Below are positions 55,267-63,571 of a stretch of DNA of 64,000 nucleotides, piece by piece; positions within the stretch are counted from its first letter, which is position 1, and every line of letters begins with the position of its first letter. Source of the DNA: Erwinia aphidicola (GTDB lineage Bacteria; Pseudomonadota; Gammaproteobacteria; Enterobacterales; Enterobacteriaceae); NCBI RefSeq assembly GCF_014773485.1, contig NZ_JACXBP010000007.1:248001-312000 (forward strand), written 5' to 3'. The translations under genes and the position numbers were made by a program. The notes beneath the pieces were generated by a model that made no database searches, had not been told where the DNA came from, and was given only the letters and a program-made list of their open reading frames with translations.

Positions 55267-56706
55267 TCAGGGTGCCATCAGGTTGAAATCGCCGTTATCC
55301 GGAGCCTGTAGCGTCACGGGAGGTGCCAGCTTGAGGGTGATCCAGTTCGAGGTAACGCGCTGTTGCCTGCTGTCCTCCAGCGTCACCGACAGATGATATT
55401 CATTGCTGGCCCCTTCGCTGCTATCCCACGCGGGAATAATGATGCTCCAGCCCTGGGTGCTGGCATTGCTGGCCGGTGGCGTCAGGCTCAGGGCCTGGGT
55501 ATCCCCCTGCCAGCTGACCGCTTTAATCGCATTGCTGTTGCGCACCTGCAGCTTGAGCGGCAGGGTTTCGCCCGGCTGCACCTGCCACGGCGGCGTGGCA
55601 AGGAACACCGACAGGGTTTTACGCTGGCGGAAGGCCATCACCGGGGAGTTGTTGCGATCCACGCTGTCATAGCGGCTGCCGCTCAGCGACTGCGCCGCCG
55701 CGACGTTATCTGCCGACAGCTGTTTACTCAGCGCCACGCCGATGCGGTAGTTCATCTTCAGGGCGAACTGATCCTGCGACTCGCCGCCGTCGCCCTCTTT
55801 ATGCAGCGCGCTGAGGGTGAACAGCGGTACCGGGGTGTAATTGACGCCGAACGAGACCGCCGCAGGGTTGGTCATCTGGGTGCCGCTGTTAAACAGGTCA
55901 ACGTTCTGGCCAAGGTACTGCTCATAGCTGAGCGAGACGCCAAGCTGGCGGTAAAAAGGCAGGTAGCCGCGGGTGGTAATATCGTAGCCGCGCGCCATAC
56001 GCATCTGGCTGGTACTGCTGCGATTGCGCCAGCCGGAGAGCGGCTGGTAGTAGTTGGCAGAGAAGCGTAAATACTCGCCCCAGGCCTCGGCCCCCAGCGA
56101 ACCGCGCTGCTGGCTGGAGTCGATAAGATCGTCGACAAAGGCGTTATAGCCAAGTCGCCAGCTGCCGGCGATCCAGCGCTGACCGAGACCGGCATTGCCC
56201 ACCGTGCCATATTCCGTCTGCTCAACGCCCAGCTGGCTAAAGGTGAGATACTGGTAGTTATCCTGCCACGGCGTCAGCAGCTGCGCCGAGGTGCCGTTAA
56301 AGCTCCCTTCCGCATCAACGTTAAGCGATACCGTGGCGCGCCCGTAGGGGGACAACAGCTGTTCGCCCTCGCTGGCGACGCGCTCGCTGGCCGCATCGCG
56401 GAAGCGGTTGAACGCCCAAATCCCCGCCTGTTCGCGCAGCGACTTATCGCTGTCGCTGTTCATACTGGCTTCGCCAATCGTTTTCGCTGCCGTGGCGATT
56501 TTTTTCGCCAGCTCGCCACTGCTGTCGGTACTGCCCAACTCAGGCAATTGCTGCTGGAGCTGGCTAAAGCGGGCGGGATCGTCAAACGGGGCATCGGCAA
56601 CGCGGTCAGAAGCGTCAAAGGCATACGCCGGGCAAAGCGGCAAACCGCTGACCGCAAGGGTGATGAACAGCGCTGAAAGGGGGAATGGGTGTTTAAATCT
56701 GGTCAT
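55267..56706 (-). CDS. Inverse autotransporter (intimin/invasin-type, YchO-like) with short passenger
   Basis: A 479-residue outer-membrane protein. A signal peptide (about 1-29, CPAYA) is followed by a periplasmic helix-rich stretch. The inverse-autotransporter beta-barrel spans about 110-370, with GRATVSLNVDAEGSFNGTSAQLLTPWQD, LGQRWIAGSWRLGYNAFVDDLID, MARGYDITTRGYLPFYRQLGVSLSYEQYLGQNVDLF and FGVNYTPVPLFTLSALHKEGDGG. A single Ig-like domain (about 370-479) is all the passenger there is, and no LysM is seen. ATG 56706 follows GAGG. Likely a small adhesin or barrel relic. Confidence 0.85.
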   Translation of the reverse strand: MTRFKHPFPLSALFITLAVSGLPLCPAYAFDASDRVADAPFDDPARFSQLQQQLPELGSTDSSGELAKKIATAAKTIGEASMNSDSDKSLREQAGIWAFNRFRDAASERVASEGEQLLSPYGRATVSLNVDAEGSFNGTSAQLLTPWQDNYQYLTFSQLGVEQTEYGTVGNAGLGQRWIAGSWRLGYNAFVDDLIDSSQQRGSLGAEAWGEYLRFSANYYQPLSGWRNRSSTSQMRMARGYDITTRGYLPFYRQLGVSLSYEQYLGQNVDLFNSGTQMTNPAAVSFGVNYTPVPLFTLSALHKEGDGGESQDQFALKMNYRIGVALSKQLSADNVAAAQSLSGSRYDSVDRNNSPVMAFRQRKTLSVFLATPPWQVQPGETLPLKLQVRNSNAIKAVSWQGDTQALSLTPPASNASTQGWSIIIPAWDSSEGASNEYHLSVTLEDSRQQRVTSNWITLKLAPPVTLQAPDNGDFNLMAP

Positions 56707-56858
56707 AACCTCGAAGCAGTGTAGTTTTATAAAAAGTGAGATCTGATTCACAAATCAATAAAACTAACCTTAACACATATTCGCGGGAAGGTCGGATTAT
56801 CGGGCACGCCCGGAGCTTAAACCGTCGCGCCCACGGTAAAAAACGTCAAGGGTCCACC

Positions 56859-57656
56859 TCAGGACATAATCAGGCCACCGTCAACGTTAATGGTCTGCCC
56901 GGTAATGTAACGCGCATCGTCAGAAGCGAGGAATGCCACCAGCCCCGCGACGTCCTGTGGCTGCCCGGCGCGCTTCAGCGGAATGCCTTCCACCCATTCA
57001 GCCATCAGCTCACCCTTGCCGTATTTTTTACTGTCGCTGCTGAGGATCTCACCCCACACGCGATCGTTGTAGTCCCACATTTCACTCTCAATAATTCCCG
57101 GACAGAAAGCATTAACCGTGACGTTGTAACGTGCCAGCTCCTGCGAGAGGCTCTGGGTGATACCAATCACCCCCATTTTGCTGGCGGCGTAGTGCGGCGT
57201 ATAGATAAAGCCCTGGCGGCCCTGTCCTGAGGAGGTGTTAATCAGGCTGCCCGACTGCTGTTTAACCATGTATTTTGCCGCTTCACGGCAGCACAGCCAG
57301 ACGCCGGTGGTGTTAACCGCCAGAATTTTATCGAAGTCACTTTTCGGCATTTTGTCGAAGGTGTCGATAGTAATCACCCCGGCATTTTGGATCGAGACGT
57401 CGATGCTGCCAAAACGTTCGTTGGCCTGGCGGTAAAGCCCCTGCACCTGCTCTTCGTCGGTCACATCGACCTGCAGTGCCAGAATCTCGCTGCCGTGAGC
57501 CGCTTTCAATTTTTCGGCGGTGGCAAATACGCGTTCGGCGTTAGATACCATCACCAGGTTCGCGCCATCACGGGCAAAACGTTCCGCAATGCCGGCACCG
57601 ATACCACGACAGGCCCCGGTAATCACCACGGTTTTTCCACTAAAATCTCGCTTCAT
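56859..57656 (-). CDS. SDR-family polyol/sugar dehydrogenase
   Basis: A 265-residue classical short-chain dehydrogenase. The NAD(P) site is TGACRGIGAGIAERFA, the Asn is in IQNAGVITI, Ser in INTSSGQGRQG, and YxxxK in HYAASKMGV. The insert PGIIESEMWDYNDRVWGEI..GKGELMAEWVEGIPLKRAG resembles polyol and diacetyl/butanediol dehydrogenases. ATG 57656 follows AGGAGC by 5 nt; a longer frame to 57728 reads through a palindrome and is not conserved. Last gene of the sugar-transport operon, so it probably oxidises the imported polyol or an intermediate. Confidence 0.85.
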   Translation of the reverse strand: MKRDFSGKTVVITGACRGIGAGIAERFARDGANLVMVSNAERVFATAEKLKAAHGSEILALQVDVTDEEQVQGLYRQANERFGSIDVSIQNAGVITIDTFDKMPKSDFDKILAVNTTGVWLCCREAAKYMVKQQSGSLINTSSGQGRQGFIYTPHYAASKMGVIGITQSLSQELARYNVTVNAFCPGIIESEMWDYNDRVWGEILSSDSKKYGKGELMAEWVEGIPLKRAGQPQDVAGLVAFLASDDARYITGQTINVDGGLIMS

Positions 57657-57692
57657 CTGCTGCTCCTGTTGCAATATTCGTCGTTGACCGGC

Positions 57693-57712
57693 GGGTCGGG
57701 CATGCCCGACCC
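57693..57712. repeat. Perfect 20-base palindrome inside the polyol operon
   Basis: GGGTCGGGCATGCCCGACCC is fully self-complementary, in the 72-base gap between kinase and SDR, with CCCCTACGGG beside it. It resembles short intergenic palindromic repeats of Erwinia/Pantoea genomes (from memory). It could stabilise or end part of the message. Confidence 0.65.
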
Positions 57713-57728
57713 CTACGGGTATTGGCAA

Positions 57729-59243
57729 TTAATTCGGGTTATTGCCCGGCTGCCACAGCGTGCGTTTCACCGCATCCTGCCAGCCCAGCCAGCTCTGCTG
57801 GCAGCGCTGATGCCGTTCGGCGTCGGGCTGCCACAGGTCATGCTGCGGCATCATTTCGCGCAGCTGACTGTCGTTGAGCTGACCGAGCGTGCGCCGTGCC
57901 AGCAGCCCGGCACCCAGCGCCGACAGCTCGGGCGTGCTGCTGCGCGCCACCGGGCAGCCCAGCAGGTCGGCCTGAAACTGCATCAGCCACGGGTTTTGCG
58001 TCGGCCCGCCGTCAACCATCAGTCGCTCCAGGCGGAAACCCGGGTGCTGACGCATCGCTGCAATCACATCGGCAATCTGGTAGGCGATCGCCTCCAGCGC
58101 GGCGCGGATCAGGTGCGCTGGCGTCACGCCACGGCTTAAACCGCAGATCATGCCGCGCGCCTGGTCATCCCACCACGGCGCGCCGGTTCCGGTCAGCGCC
58201 GGGACGAAATAGACGCCCAGCGTGGAATCGATGCTGGCCGGCAGTTCGTGCAGCGCCCGCGCCAGCACCTGCCCCTTACCGTCGGTCAAGCCGGTGGCCT
58301 GCGCCATCCACGCCACGCCGTCGCCGGTATGCGGAATATTGCCCTCAAGGCCGTAAACCAGGCGCTCGCCGTCGTGCCACGCCACCGTGGTCGCCAGGCT
58401 GGTGATGCTGGTGTCCGGGGTGTTAAGCGGCGCCATCACCGAGGATCCGGTGCCGTAGGTGGCTTTTACCCCGCCCGGGTCGCCCAAACCGTGACCGTAA
58501 AGCGCAGCATGAGAATCGCCCACCATCGCCATAATCGGCAGGCCATCGGCAATCCCTTCCAACCCGTGCGTGACGCCAAACAGGCTGCCGGACGGGCAGA
58601 TCTCCGGCAGCGCCGCCGCCGGAATGCCAAACAGGGCCAGCATCGCCCCGTCCCACTGGCCGCTGTGCAGATTCAGCAGCTGGGTGCGCGCCGCATTGGA
58701 GGTATCACAGCGGAACTGCCGGCCGCCGCTGAGGTTCCACAGCAGCCAGGCATCAATAGTGCCGAGGCACAGCTCGCCATTTGCCGCACGGGCATGGCCA
58801 TCGCTGACGTTATCCAGCAGCCAGCGCATCTTTGAGGCGGAGAACAGCGGCGCCACCGGCAGCCCGGTGACGGAGCGGATCAGCGCTTCCTGGCGATCGT
58901 GACGCAGCTGTTCGCAAAATGCCGCCGAACGCGAGCACTGCCAGGTCAGCGCCGGGCCAATCGGTTTACCGCTGTGGCGCTCCCAGCCGATGGCGGTTTC
59001 GCGCTGGTTGCTGATCGCCAGCGCCGCCACGTTCTCCTGGCCTACCGTATTCAGCACTTCGCGCAGCACCGTCAGCGAGGCATTAAGCAGCGTGAGGCCG
59101 TCCTGCTCCACCCAGCCCGGCTGCGGCGTCGCCACCGTCAGCGGGCGCGAGGCTTTCGCCACCACCTGACCGCGGGCATCAATCGCCACCGCTTTGACAT
59201 TGCTGGTGCCTTCATCCAGCGCAATAATCAACGCTCTAGCCAT
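57729..59243 (-). CDS. FGGY-family kinase, glycerol-kinase-like
   Basis: A 504-residue sugar/polyol kinase. The N-terminal phosphate-binding ALDEGTSNVKAVAIDARGQVV and AISNQRETAIGWERHSGKPIGPALTWQCSR match glycerol kinase most closely. The C-terminal YGTGSSVMAPLNTPD, GTGAPWWDDQARGMICGLSRGVTPAHLIRAALEAIAYQ is the FGGY signature, and LMVDGGPTQNPWLMQFQADLLG closes the ATP site. ATG 59243 overlaps the permease stop by 8 nt. The operon context suggests it phosphorylates the imported polyol or the keto-sugar made by an SDR; the substrate is not fixed. Confidence 0.88.
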   Translation of the reverse strand: MARALIIALDEGTSNVKAVAIDARGQVVAKASRPLTVATPQPGWVEQDGLTLLNASLTVLREVLNTVGQENVAALAISNQRETAIGWERHSGKPIGPALTWQCSRSAAFCEQLRHDRQEALIRSVTGLPVAPLFSASKMRWLLDNVSDGHARAANGELCLGTIDAWLLWNLSGGRQFRCDTSNAARTQLLNLHSGQWDGAMLALFGIPAAALPEICPSGSLFGVTHGLEGIADGLPIMAMVGDSHAALYGHGLGDPGGVKATYGTGSSVMAPLNTPDTSITSLATTVAWHDGERLVYGLEGNIPHTGDGVAWMAQATGLTDGKGQVLARALHELPASIDSTLGVYFVPALTGTGAPWWDDQARGMICGLSRGVTPAHLIRAALEAIAYQIADVIAAMRQHPGFRLERLMVDGGPTQNPWLMQFQADLLGCPVARSSTPELSALGAGLLARRTLGQLNDSQLREMMPQHDLWQPDAERHQRCQQSWLGWQDAVKRTLWQPGNNPN

Positions 59244-60303
59244 GGCTAACCTCAGAGAGCGGCGCGGCCGCCTGCTTTTTTTCATGGCGACGCATCAGCA
59301 CCACTTTGCTTTGCAGTTTCTGCTGGAACTGGTCGATGACCACGGCGGTCACGATAACCAGCCCTTTAATCACCATCTGCCAGAAGTCGCTCACGCCCAT
59401 CATCACCATGCCATCGGCGAGGAAGACGATAACGAACGCGCCGATGATTGAACCGGAAACCCGCCCGCGCCCGCCCGCCAGCGCCGTTCCACCCAGCACC
59501 GTGGCACCGATAGCATCCATCTCAAACATGTTGCCGGTCATCGGGTGCGCGGTTTGCAGCTGCGACGCCACCACCAGCCCGACCAGCGCGGCGCACAGCC
59601 CGGAGAAGGCATAGACAAACACTTTGACTTTCACGATCGGCACACCCGCCAGGCGCGCCGCCGATTCGTTACCGCCGGCCGCATAGATGTAGCGGCCGAG
59701 CGGGGTTTTACGCGTGATATACAGACCGAGCAGCAGGAAACCGACCATCAGCCAGATCGGGAAGTAGACCCCAAGGAAGCTGCCGGACCCGAGCAGCGAG
59801 AAGCCGGTGTTGCCGAGCTGCGGCACGCCGACCAGGTTCGCGTAGGTGCTGCCGTCGTTGAACAGCAGGGCTGCACCGCGCGCCACATACATCATGCCGA
59901 GGGTACAGATAAACGGCGCCACGCCGAGACGGGTGATCACCGCGCCGTTGATAAAGCCCAGCAGGATGCCAAAAATGGCCACCGCAAGGATCACTTCCGG
60001 CACGTTGAGGAACAGCACCTGCCCGCCCCAGATCGGCACGCCGTTGGTCAGCAGCGCACCGGCCACCATGCCGCAGATCCCCGCCACCGCGCCGACCGAC
60101 AGGTCAATCCCGCCAGTGAGGATCACCAGCGTCATGCCAATCGCCAGCAGCCCGGTGATCGCCACGTGCTGGGTCATGATCAGCAGGTTGGACGTAGTGA
60201 GAAAGTTCGGCACCATCACGCTGAAAAAGCCGACGACAATCAGCAACGCAATAAAGGTTCTGGCCTTCAGCAGGTACATATAGAGCAAATATTTCTGATT
60301 CAT
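59236..60303 (-). CDS. RbsC-type sugar ABC transporter permease
   Basis: A 355-residue BPD_transp_2 family permease with about ten helices. The ribose-type motif MTLVILTGGIDLSVGAVAGICGMVAGALL is near residues 57-85, and NESAARLAGVPIVKVKVFVYAFSGLCAALVG and DAIGATVLGGTALAGGRGRVSGSIIGAFVI near 210-290. It forms one importer with the ATPase and binding protein upstream. The basic tail ends the chain 8 nt inside the kinase gene. Confidence 0.93.
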   Translation of the reverse strand: MNQKYLLYMYLLKARTFIALLIVVGFFSVMVPNFLTTSNLLIMTQHVAITGLLAIGMTLVILTGGIDLSVGAVAGICGMVAGALLTNGVPIWGGQVLFLNVPEVILAVAIFGILLGFINGAVITRLGVAPFICTLGMMYVARGAALLFNDGSTYANLVGVPQLGNTGFSLLGSGSFLGVYFPIWLMVGFLLLGLYITRKTPLGRYIYAAGGNESAARLAGVPIVKVKVFVYAFSGLCAALVGLVVASQLQTAHPMTGNMFEMDAIGATVLGGTALAGGRGRVSGSIIGAFVIVFLADGMVMMGVSDFWQMVIKGLVIVTAVVIDQFQQKLQSKVVLMRRHEKKQAAAPLSEVSHG

Positions 60304-60323
60304 TTTGTCTTCCTCAAGCCAGC

Positions 60324-61877
60324 TTATTCGTGCGGTGTCGACGCAGTAATTAACCCTTCGCGCGTAGCGTCAGCACGCAGCAGGTCGGCAGCAATACGGC
60401 CATCGGCCATCACCAAAATGCGGTCGGCCAGCGCCATCACTTCATCCAGTTCGGACGAGGAGAACATCACCGCCAGGCCTTGATGCGCCATTTTGCCAAT
60501 CAGTTGATAGACGTCAGTTTTGGCGCCGACATCGATACCGCGCGTTGGCTCATCCAGCAGCACCACCTGCGGGCCGGTCATCAGCGCCTTACCCAGCACC
60601 ACTTTCTGCTGGTTGCCACCGCTCAGCGAGGTGATCGGCAGCTCGGTATCGCTGACTTTGATCGCCAGGCGCTGCACCATATCGTCCACTTTTTCGCTCT
60701 CCTGCTGCGGGCGCAGCAGGCCCAACGCCCGGCGAAAACCGCGCAGGCTGAGGTCGCTCAGCGTCATATTGGTTTTGATCGACATCATGCCGATCATCCC
60801 CTCGCCTTTGCGATCCTCCGGCACCAGCGCAATGCCTTTTTTCAGGCGGTACTGGAAGTCGCGCTTGTCGAGGCACTCGCCGTTGAGGTTGATACTGCCG
60901 TGCTCGCAGCCCATCAGGCCAATCAGCCCTTTAAACAGCTCGGTGCGCCCGGCGCCCAGCAGGCCGTAAATGCCCACCACTTCACCCTTGCGCAAATTGA
61001 AGGAGACTTCGTTCAGCTTGTAGCCGCCGTCCTGGCGCAGCGCGGTCAGCCCGTCCACCTCCAGTACCACCTCACCCTGCTGCGCCGCCGAGTAATCAAA
61101 CTGTTTTTTCTTATCGCCGACCATCTGGGCGATAATCCACGGCACGCTGGCGTCACGCACTTCACGCTCGCTTATAAAGCGGCCGTCGCGAAAAATAGTG
61201 ATGTGATCGCCAATCTCCATCAGCTCTTCCAGGCGGTGAGAGATGTAGATAATGGTGACGCCGCGCCGCTTGAGAGCGGCAATCACGTTGAACAGCACTT
61301 TCACTTCCGACTGGCTGAGCGCCGAGGTCGGCTCGTCCATAATCAGTACCCGGGTGTCTTTCGACAGCGCACGCGCAATCTCCACCAGCTGCTGGTGGCC
61401 GATGCCCAGTTCCCCGAGCGGCGCATAAGGATCGACATCCAGCTCCAGCCGTTCCAGCAGGGCTTTCGCCAGCTGGTACTGATATTTTTCGTTAATCCGG
61501 CCACGCTGGAAAAATTCATTACCGATAAAGATGTTGTCCATCACGTTCATATTCGGGAACAGATTCAGTTCCTGAAAAATAATGCTGATACCGTGCTTTT
61601 CGGCCTGCTGCGTCGAGTGCAGCGAGACGGCTTCACCGTCGAGGAAAATCTGGCCGGAGGAGGGTACTTCCACCCCGGCAAGCATTTTCATCATCGTTGA
61701 CTTTCCCGCGCCGTTCTCGCCGATCAGCACGTTGACCTTGTTGCGATAGACGCGATAGTTGACCTGGTCCAGCGCGGTAACGCCGGGATAGATGCGCGAG
61801 ACGTTGCGCGTTTCAATAATCACTTCTGACTGCTGTTCCGCGTGCGGCAGCACGTCAATCTGATGTTCAGCCATCAT
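60324..61877 (-). CDS. RbsA-type sugar ABC transporter ATPase (two ABC domains)
   Basis: A 517-residue tandem ATPase of the carbohydrate-uptake class 2. The first domain has Walker A LIGENGAGKSTMMKMLAG near residues 52-69 and VLIMDEPTSALSQ. The second has the degenerate GLLGAGRTELFKGL, signature SLSGGNQQKVVLGKAL and VVLLDEPTRGIDVGAKTDVY. ATG 61877 or the next codon may start. It lies between the DUF2291 gene (8 nt) and the permease (20 nt). Confidence 0.94.
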   Translation of the reverse strand: MMAEHQIDVLPHAEQQSEVIIETRNVSRIYPGVTALDQVNYRVYRNKVNVLIGENGAGKSTMMKMLAGVEVPSSGQIFLDGEAVSLHSTQQAEKHGISIIFQELNLFPNMNVMDNIFIGNEFFQRGRINEKYQYQLAKALLERLELDVDPYAPLGELGIGHQQLVEIARALSKDTRVLIMDEPTSALSQSEVKVLFNVIAALKRRGVTIIYISHRLEELMEIGDHITIFRDGRFISEREVRDASVPWIIAQMVGDKKKQFDYSAAQQGEVVLEVDGLTALRQDGGYKLNEVSFNLRKGEVVGIYGLLGAGRTELFKGLIGLMGCEHGSINLNGECLDKRDFQYRLKKGIALVPEDRKGEGMIGMMSIKTNMTLSDLSLRGFRRALGLLRPQQESEKVDDMVQRLAIKVSDTELPITSLSGGNQQKVVLGKALMTGPQVVLLDEPTRGIDVGAKTDVYQLIGKMAHQGLAVMFSSSELDEVMALADRILVMADGRIAADLLRADATREGLITASTPHE

Positions 61878-61885
61878 GACCTCCT

Positions 61886-62497
61886 CTACTGACGAACCAC
61901 GCGGGCCGGTGTCACGTCCGGTGGGGTCTGTGGCACATCCCAGCTGCTGAAGACGCCGTCCACTTCCACCTTATCGCCCACTTTCGGCTGCAGTTTTTTC
62001 ACCTCTTCAGAGGCGAGGTTATTGATGGCGCGACCGTAATCGCCAAACAGCACCTGATCGTTGAAGTCCTGATAGCTGGAGCCTTTATAGACATCGCGCA
62101 GTGCGGTGCCGCGAATAATCGGGCCAATCTGCACCACCACATCCTGACCGCTCAGGTCTTTCACCGTCATTTTTCCGCTGCGCGAGGTGGTATTCACTTT
62201 ACTGACGGTGCCCTGCACTTTTACCGTAAAGATGCACGGGTTCTCATCCTGGCTGCGGTAACCCAGGGTTTTACACGCCGTGTCAAAATCTTTCGCCGCC
62301 GCCAGCGAGCTCATCAGCTCACCCAGCGGTTTCGCTTCACTGAGTACCTGCGGCACAATTTTTTGCTGATAAGTCGCGGTGACGTTGGCCATTGCCGGGT
62401 TGGGCGGATTTTTTAAATCGGCCAACTCCTGCTGCGACACAATACGACAGCCCCCGAGGGCTAAAGCGGCCATTGCCAGCCAGACTCGCCTGGACAT
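61886..62497 (-). CDS. DUF2291 lipoprotein of the sugar transport operon
   Basis: A 203-residue predicted lipoprotein with signal and lipobox LGGC (near residues 14-17), then KNPPNPAMANVTATYQQKIVPQVLSEAKPLGEL and a beta-rich part FTVKVQGTVSKVNTTSRSGKMTVKDLSGQDVVVQIGPIIRGTALRDV, the DUF2291 pattern. The family occurs next to rhizobial-type polyol ABC importers. Function is unknown; a periplasmic accessory role in uptake is inference. GAGAAG precedes ATG 62497. Confidence 0.85.
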   Translation of the reverse strand: MSRRVWLAMAALALGGCRIVSQQELADLKNPPNPAMANVTATYQQKIVPQVLSEAKPLGELMSSLAAAKDFDTACKTLGYRSQDENPCIFTVKVQGTVSKVNTTSRSGKMTVKDLSGQDVVVQIGPIIRGTALRDVYKGSSYQDFNDQVLFGDYGRAINNLASEEVKKLQPKVGDKVEVDGVFSSWDVPQTPPDVTPARVVRQ

Positions 62498-62553
62498 AAC
62501 TCTTCTCCTTTGCGCCCCCGCAGGGGCGCAGCAACTTCGATGAAAACGTTAAC

Positions 62554-63489
62554 TCAGGATTTGAAATTAAAGTCCTGCACTTTGTCCGCGTTGTCCTTGT
62601 TGATCAGGATGCCGCGGAACATCACGCGCTGTTTCTCGGGTTTGGTGCCTTTCTGCAGGAAATTATCGATGTCGGTCACGCCCTGGGCTGCAATGGCCTG
62701 CGCCTGCAGCATCACGGTGGCCTGCAGCGTACCGGCTTTGACGGCTTCGCGTTCGTCGTTGCTGCCGTCGATGCCGACAACAATTACGTCGCTACGGCCA
62801 GCGGCTTTCAGCGCGGCAATCGCCCCCAGCGCCACCGGACCGTTACCGCAAATCACCCCTTTCACATCCGGGTGCGCCTGCAGAATACTGTCCATGATGC
62901 GCTTGCCGTCGATCAGGGTGCCTTTGGCATCCTGTTTCGCCACGCTCTTCAGATCAGGGTACTGATCCAGCACTTCATGGAATGATTTGGAACGGGTCAC
63001 GCAGTTGTTGTCGGCGAGGTTACAGGTCAACTCGGCATATTTGCCCTTCTCTCCCATTTTCTCCACGAACACGTTGGCAACGTCAGAACCCGCCTGGAAG
63101 TTGTTGTGGGTGATCTGCTCCAGCGCCACGTTGTCGACCGGGATTTCACGGTTAATCAGCACCACCGGAATACCGGCGTCCTTGGCTTTCTGGATAGCGG
63201 CTACGCTGGCCGTCGAGTCGGCGTTGTCGAGGATAATGCCCTGCACTTTTTTACCGATAGCGGCATCAATCAGCTCGCTTTGCTTCTTCACATCTTCACC
63301 GTGCGACAGCACCGAGGTTTTGTACCCCAGCTCCTGAGCTTTCAGGTTGGCACCCTTGGCTTCCGAGGCGTAATACGGGTTATCCAGTGAGTTAACGAGG
63401 ATCATGATAGTGCCTTTCTCAGCGGCAGAAGCCGCGTGGGAGAAGGCGCAGGCAGTTGCAAGGGCAAGCAGAGTTAAACGCATTTTCAT
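62554..63489 (-). CDS. RbsB-type periplasmic sugar/polyol-binding protein
   Basis: A 311-residue cluster B binding protein. A signal peptide (about 1-22, SHAASAA) precedes the ribose-type fold: TIMILVNSLDNPYYASEAKGANLKAQELGY, GIILDNADSTASVAAIQKAKDAGIPVVLINREI, GKRIMDSILQAHPDVKGVICGNGPVALGAIAALKAAG and VVGIDGSNDEREAVKAG. Typical ribose-site arginines are only partly recognisable, so the ligand may be another small sugar or sugar alcohol. It begins the transport part of the operon after the partial SDR. Confidence 0.9.
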   Translation of the reverse strand: MKMRLTLLALATACAFSHAASAAEKGTIMILVNSLDNPYYASEAKGANLKAQELGYKTSVLSHGEDVKKQSELIDAAIGKKVQGIILDNADSTASVAAIQKAKDAGIPVVLINREIPVDNVALEQITHNNFQAGSDVANVFVEKMGEKGKYAELTCNLADNNCVTRSKSFHEVLDQYPDLKSVAKQDAKGTLIDGKRIMDSILQAHPDVKGVICGNGPVALGAIAALKAAGRSDVIVVGIDGSNDEREAVKAGTLQATVMLQAQAIAAQGVTDIDNFLQKGTKPEKQRVMFRGILINKDNADKVQDFNFKS

Positions 63490-63571
63490 ATTGATGTTCT
63501 CTTATAATGTTATGTGTAGGTACAGCATCTTTACTCACGTTCTCTGGTCTGGGCGAAGCACTGACTAAGTG

